Assembly (NCBI GenBank): GCA_900548345.1
Contig: URKA01000023.1
Span: 1 to 49,901, forward strand
Length of the DNA stretch: 49,901 nucleotides
Source of the DNA: an uncultured Paraprevotella sp.
GTDB taxonomy: Bacteria > Bacteroidota > Bacteroidia > Bacteroidales > Bacteroidaceae
Direction of reading: 5' to 3'
Positions 49,857 through 49,901 of the stretch are shown piece after piece. Under the pieces are notes generated by a model. That model searched no databases, had not been told where the DNA came from, and worked only from the letters and a program-made list of their open reading frames with translations. Position numbers and translations under genes: made by a program. How positions within the stretch are numbered: position 1 is the first letter of the stretch; each line of letters begins with the position of its first letter.

Positions 49857-49901
49857 CTACAAAAAAGTGAAATGCGGAAAGATATAGTGATAGAATTGAG
49901 T

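Overview
The window looks like chromosome of a gut-type Bacteroidales bacterium (Bacteroides, Phocaeicola or a close relative). Three things point there. Most upstream regions carry the Bacteroides -7 promoter element TAnnTTTG, sometimes with a TTTG/TTG -33 box about 20 bp before it. Enzymes typical of the group are present: type III glutamine synthetase, pyruvate:ferredoxin oxidoreductase, LL-DAP aminotransferase, a SAM_5-type solitary tyrosine recombinase and a TorF-like porin. The insertion sequences (IS66, and IS4 with a DUF4372-type N-terminus) are also common there. Species cannot be fixed by eye.

Layout. 1-4.3 kb is an accessory edge: the 3' part of an IS66 element, one secreted ChaN/EreA-like hypothetical gene, and a complete 1.44-kb IS4-family element. 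4.4-14.5 kb holds pyruvate:ferredoxin oxidoreductase, an AAA_14-like ATPase, a divergent ATP-grasp-like protein, a GHL10-type glycosidase, a CstA-family transporter and a small outer-membrane barrel. 14.7-31 kb is a nitrogen-assimilation superlocus. The rightward operon is porin, PII, AmtB, GSIII. It faces the leftward operon gltB-gltD-asnB-dapF-dapL across two small unknown genes. Together they cover ammonium entry, PII sensing, the GS/GOGAT cycle, and onward amino transfer into asparagine and meso-diaminopimelate. 31.2-35.5 kb has slyD-aroC and trkH-cysQ. 35.6-41.1 kb is an RND efflux operon (acrA-acrB-tolC order), followed by tRNA-Ser(UGA) and a small conserved-looking gene. 41.6-47.6 kb is more accessory: a tyrosine recombinase, a MATE exporter, a GH29 alpha-L-fucosidase broken by one missing G, and an AraC regulator. 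47.8-49.9 kb has a secreted Arg/Ser-rich protein and ispE.

The most unusual structure is not a gene. Two 100-bp intergenic elements, 38 kb apart, each consist of a shared 12-bp head plus four 22-bp tandem units. Each lies 3-11 bp beyond the stop codon of a leftward gene, in the same orientation. A degenerate third copy lies at about 19.73 kb. A second pattern is four tandem 21-bp near-palindromic units between the aroC terminator and the gltB promoter. Divergent back-to-back promoters at 9.2 kb, and another at 20.95 kb, place transcription starts almost on the start codons. No CRISPR array, rRNA or complete prophage was seen.
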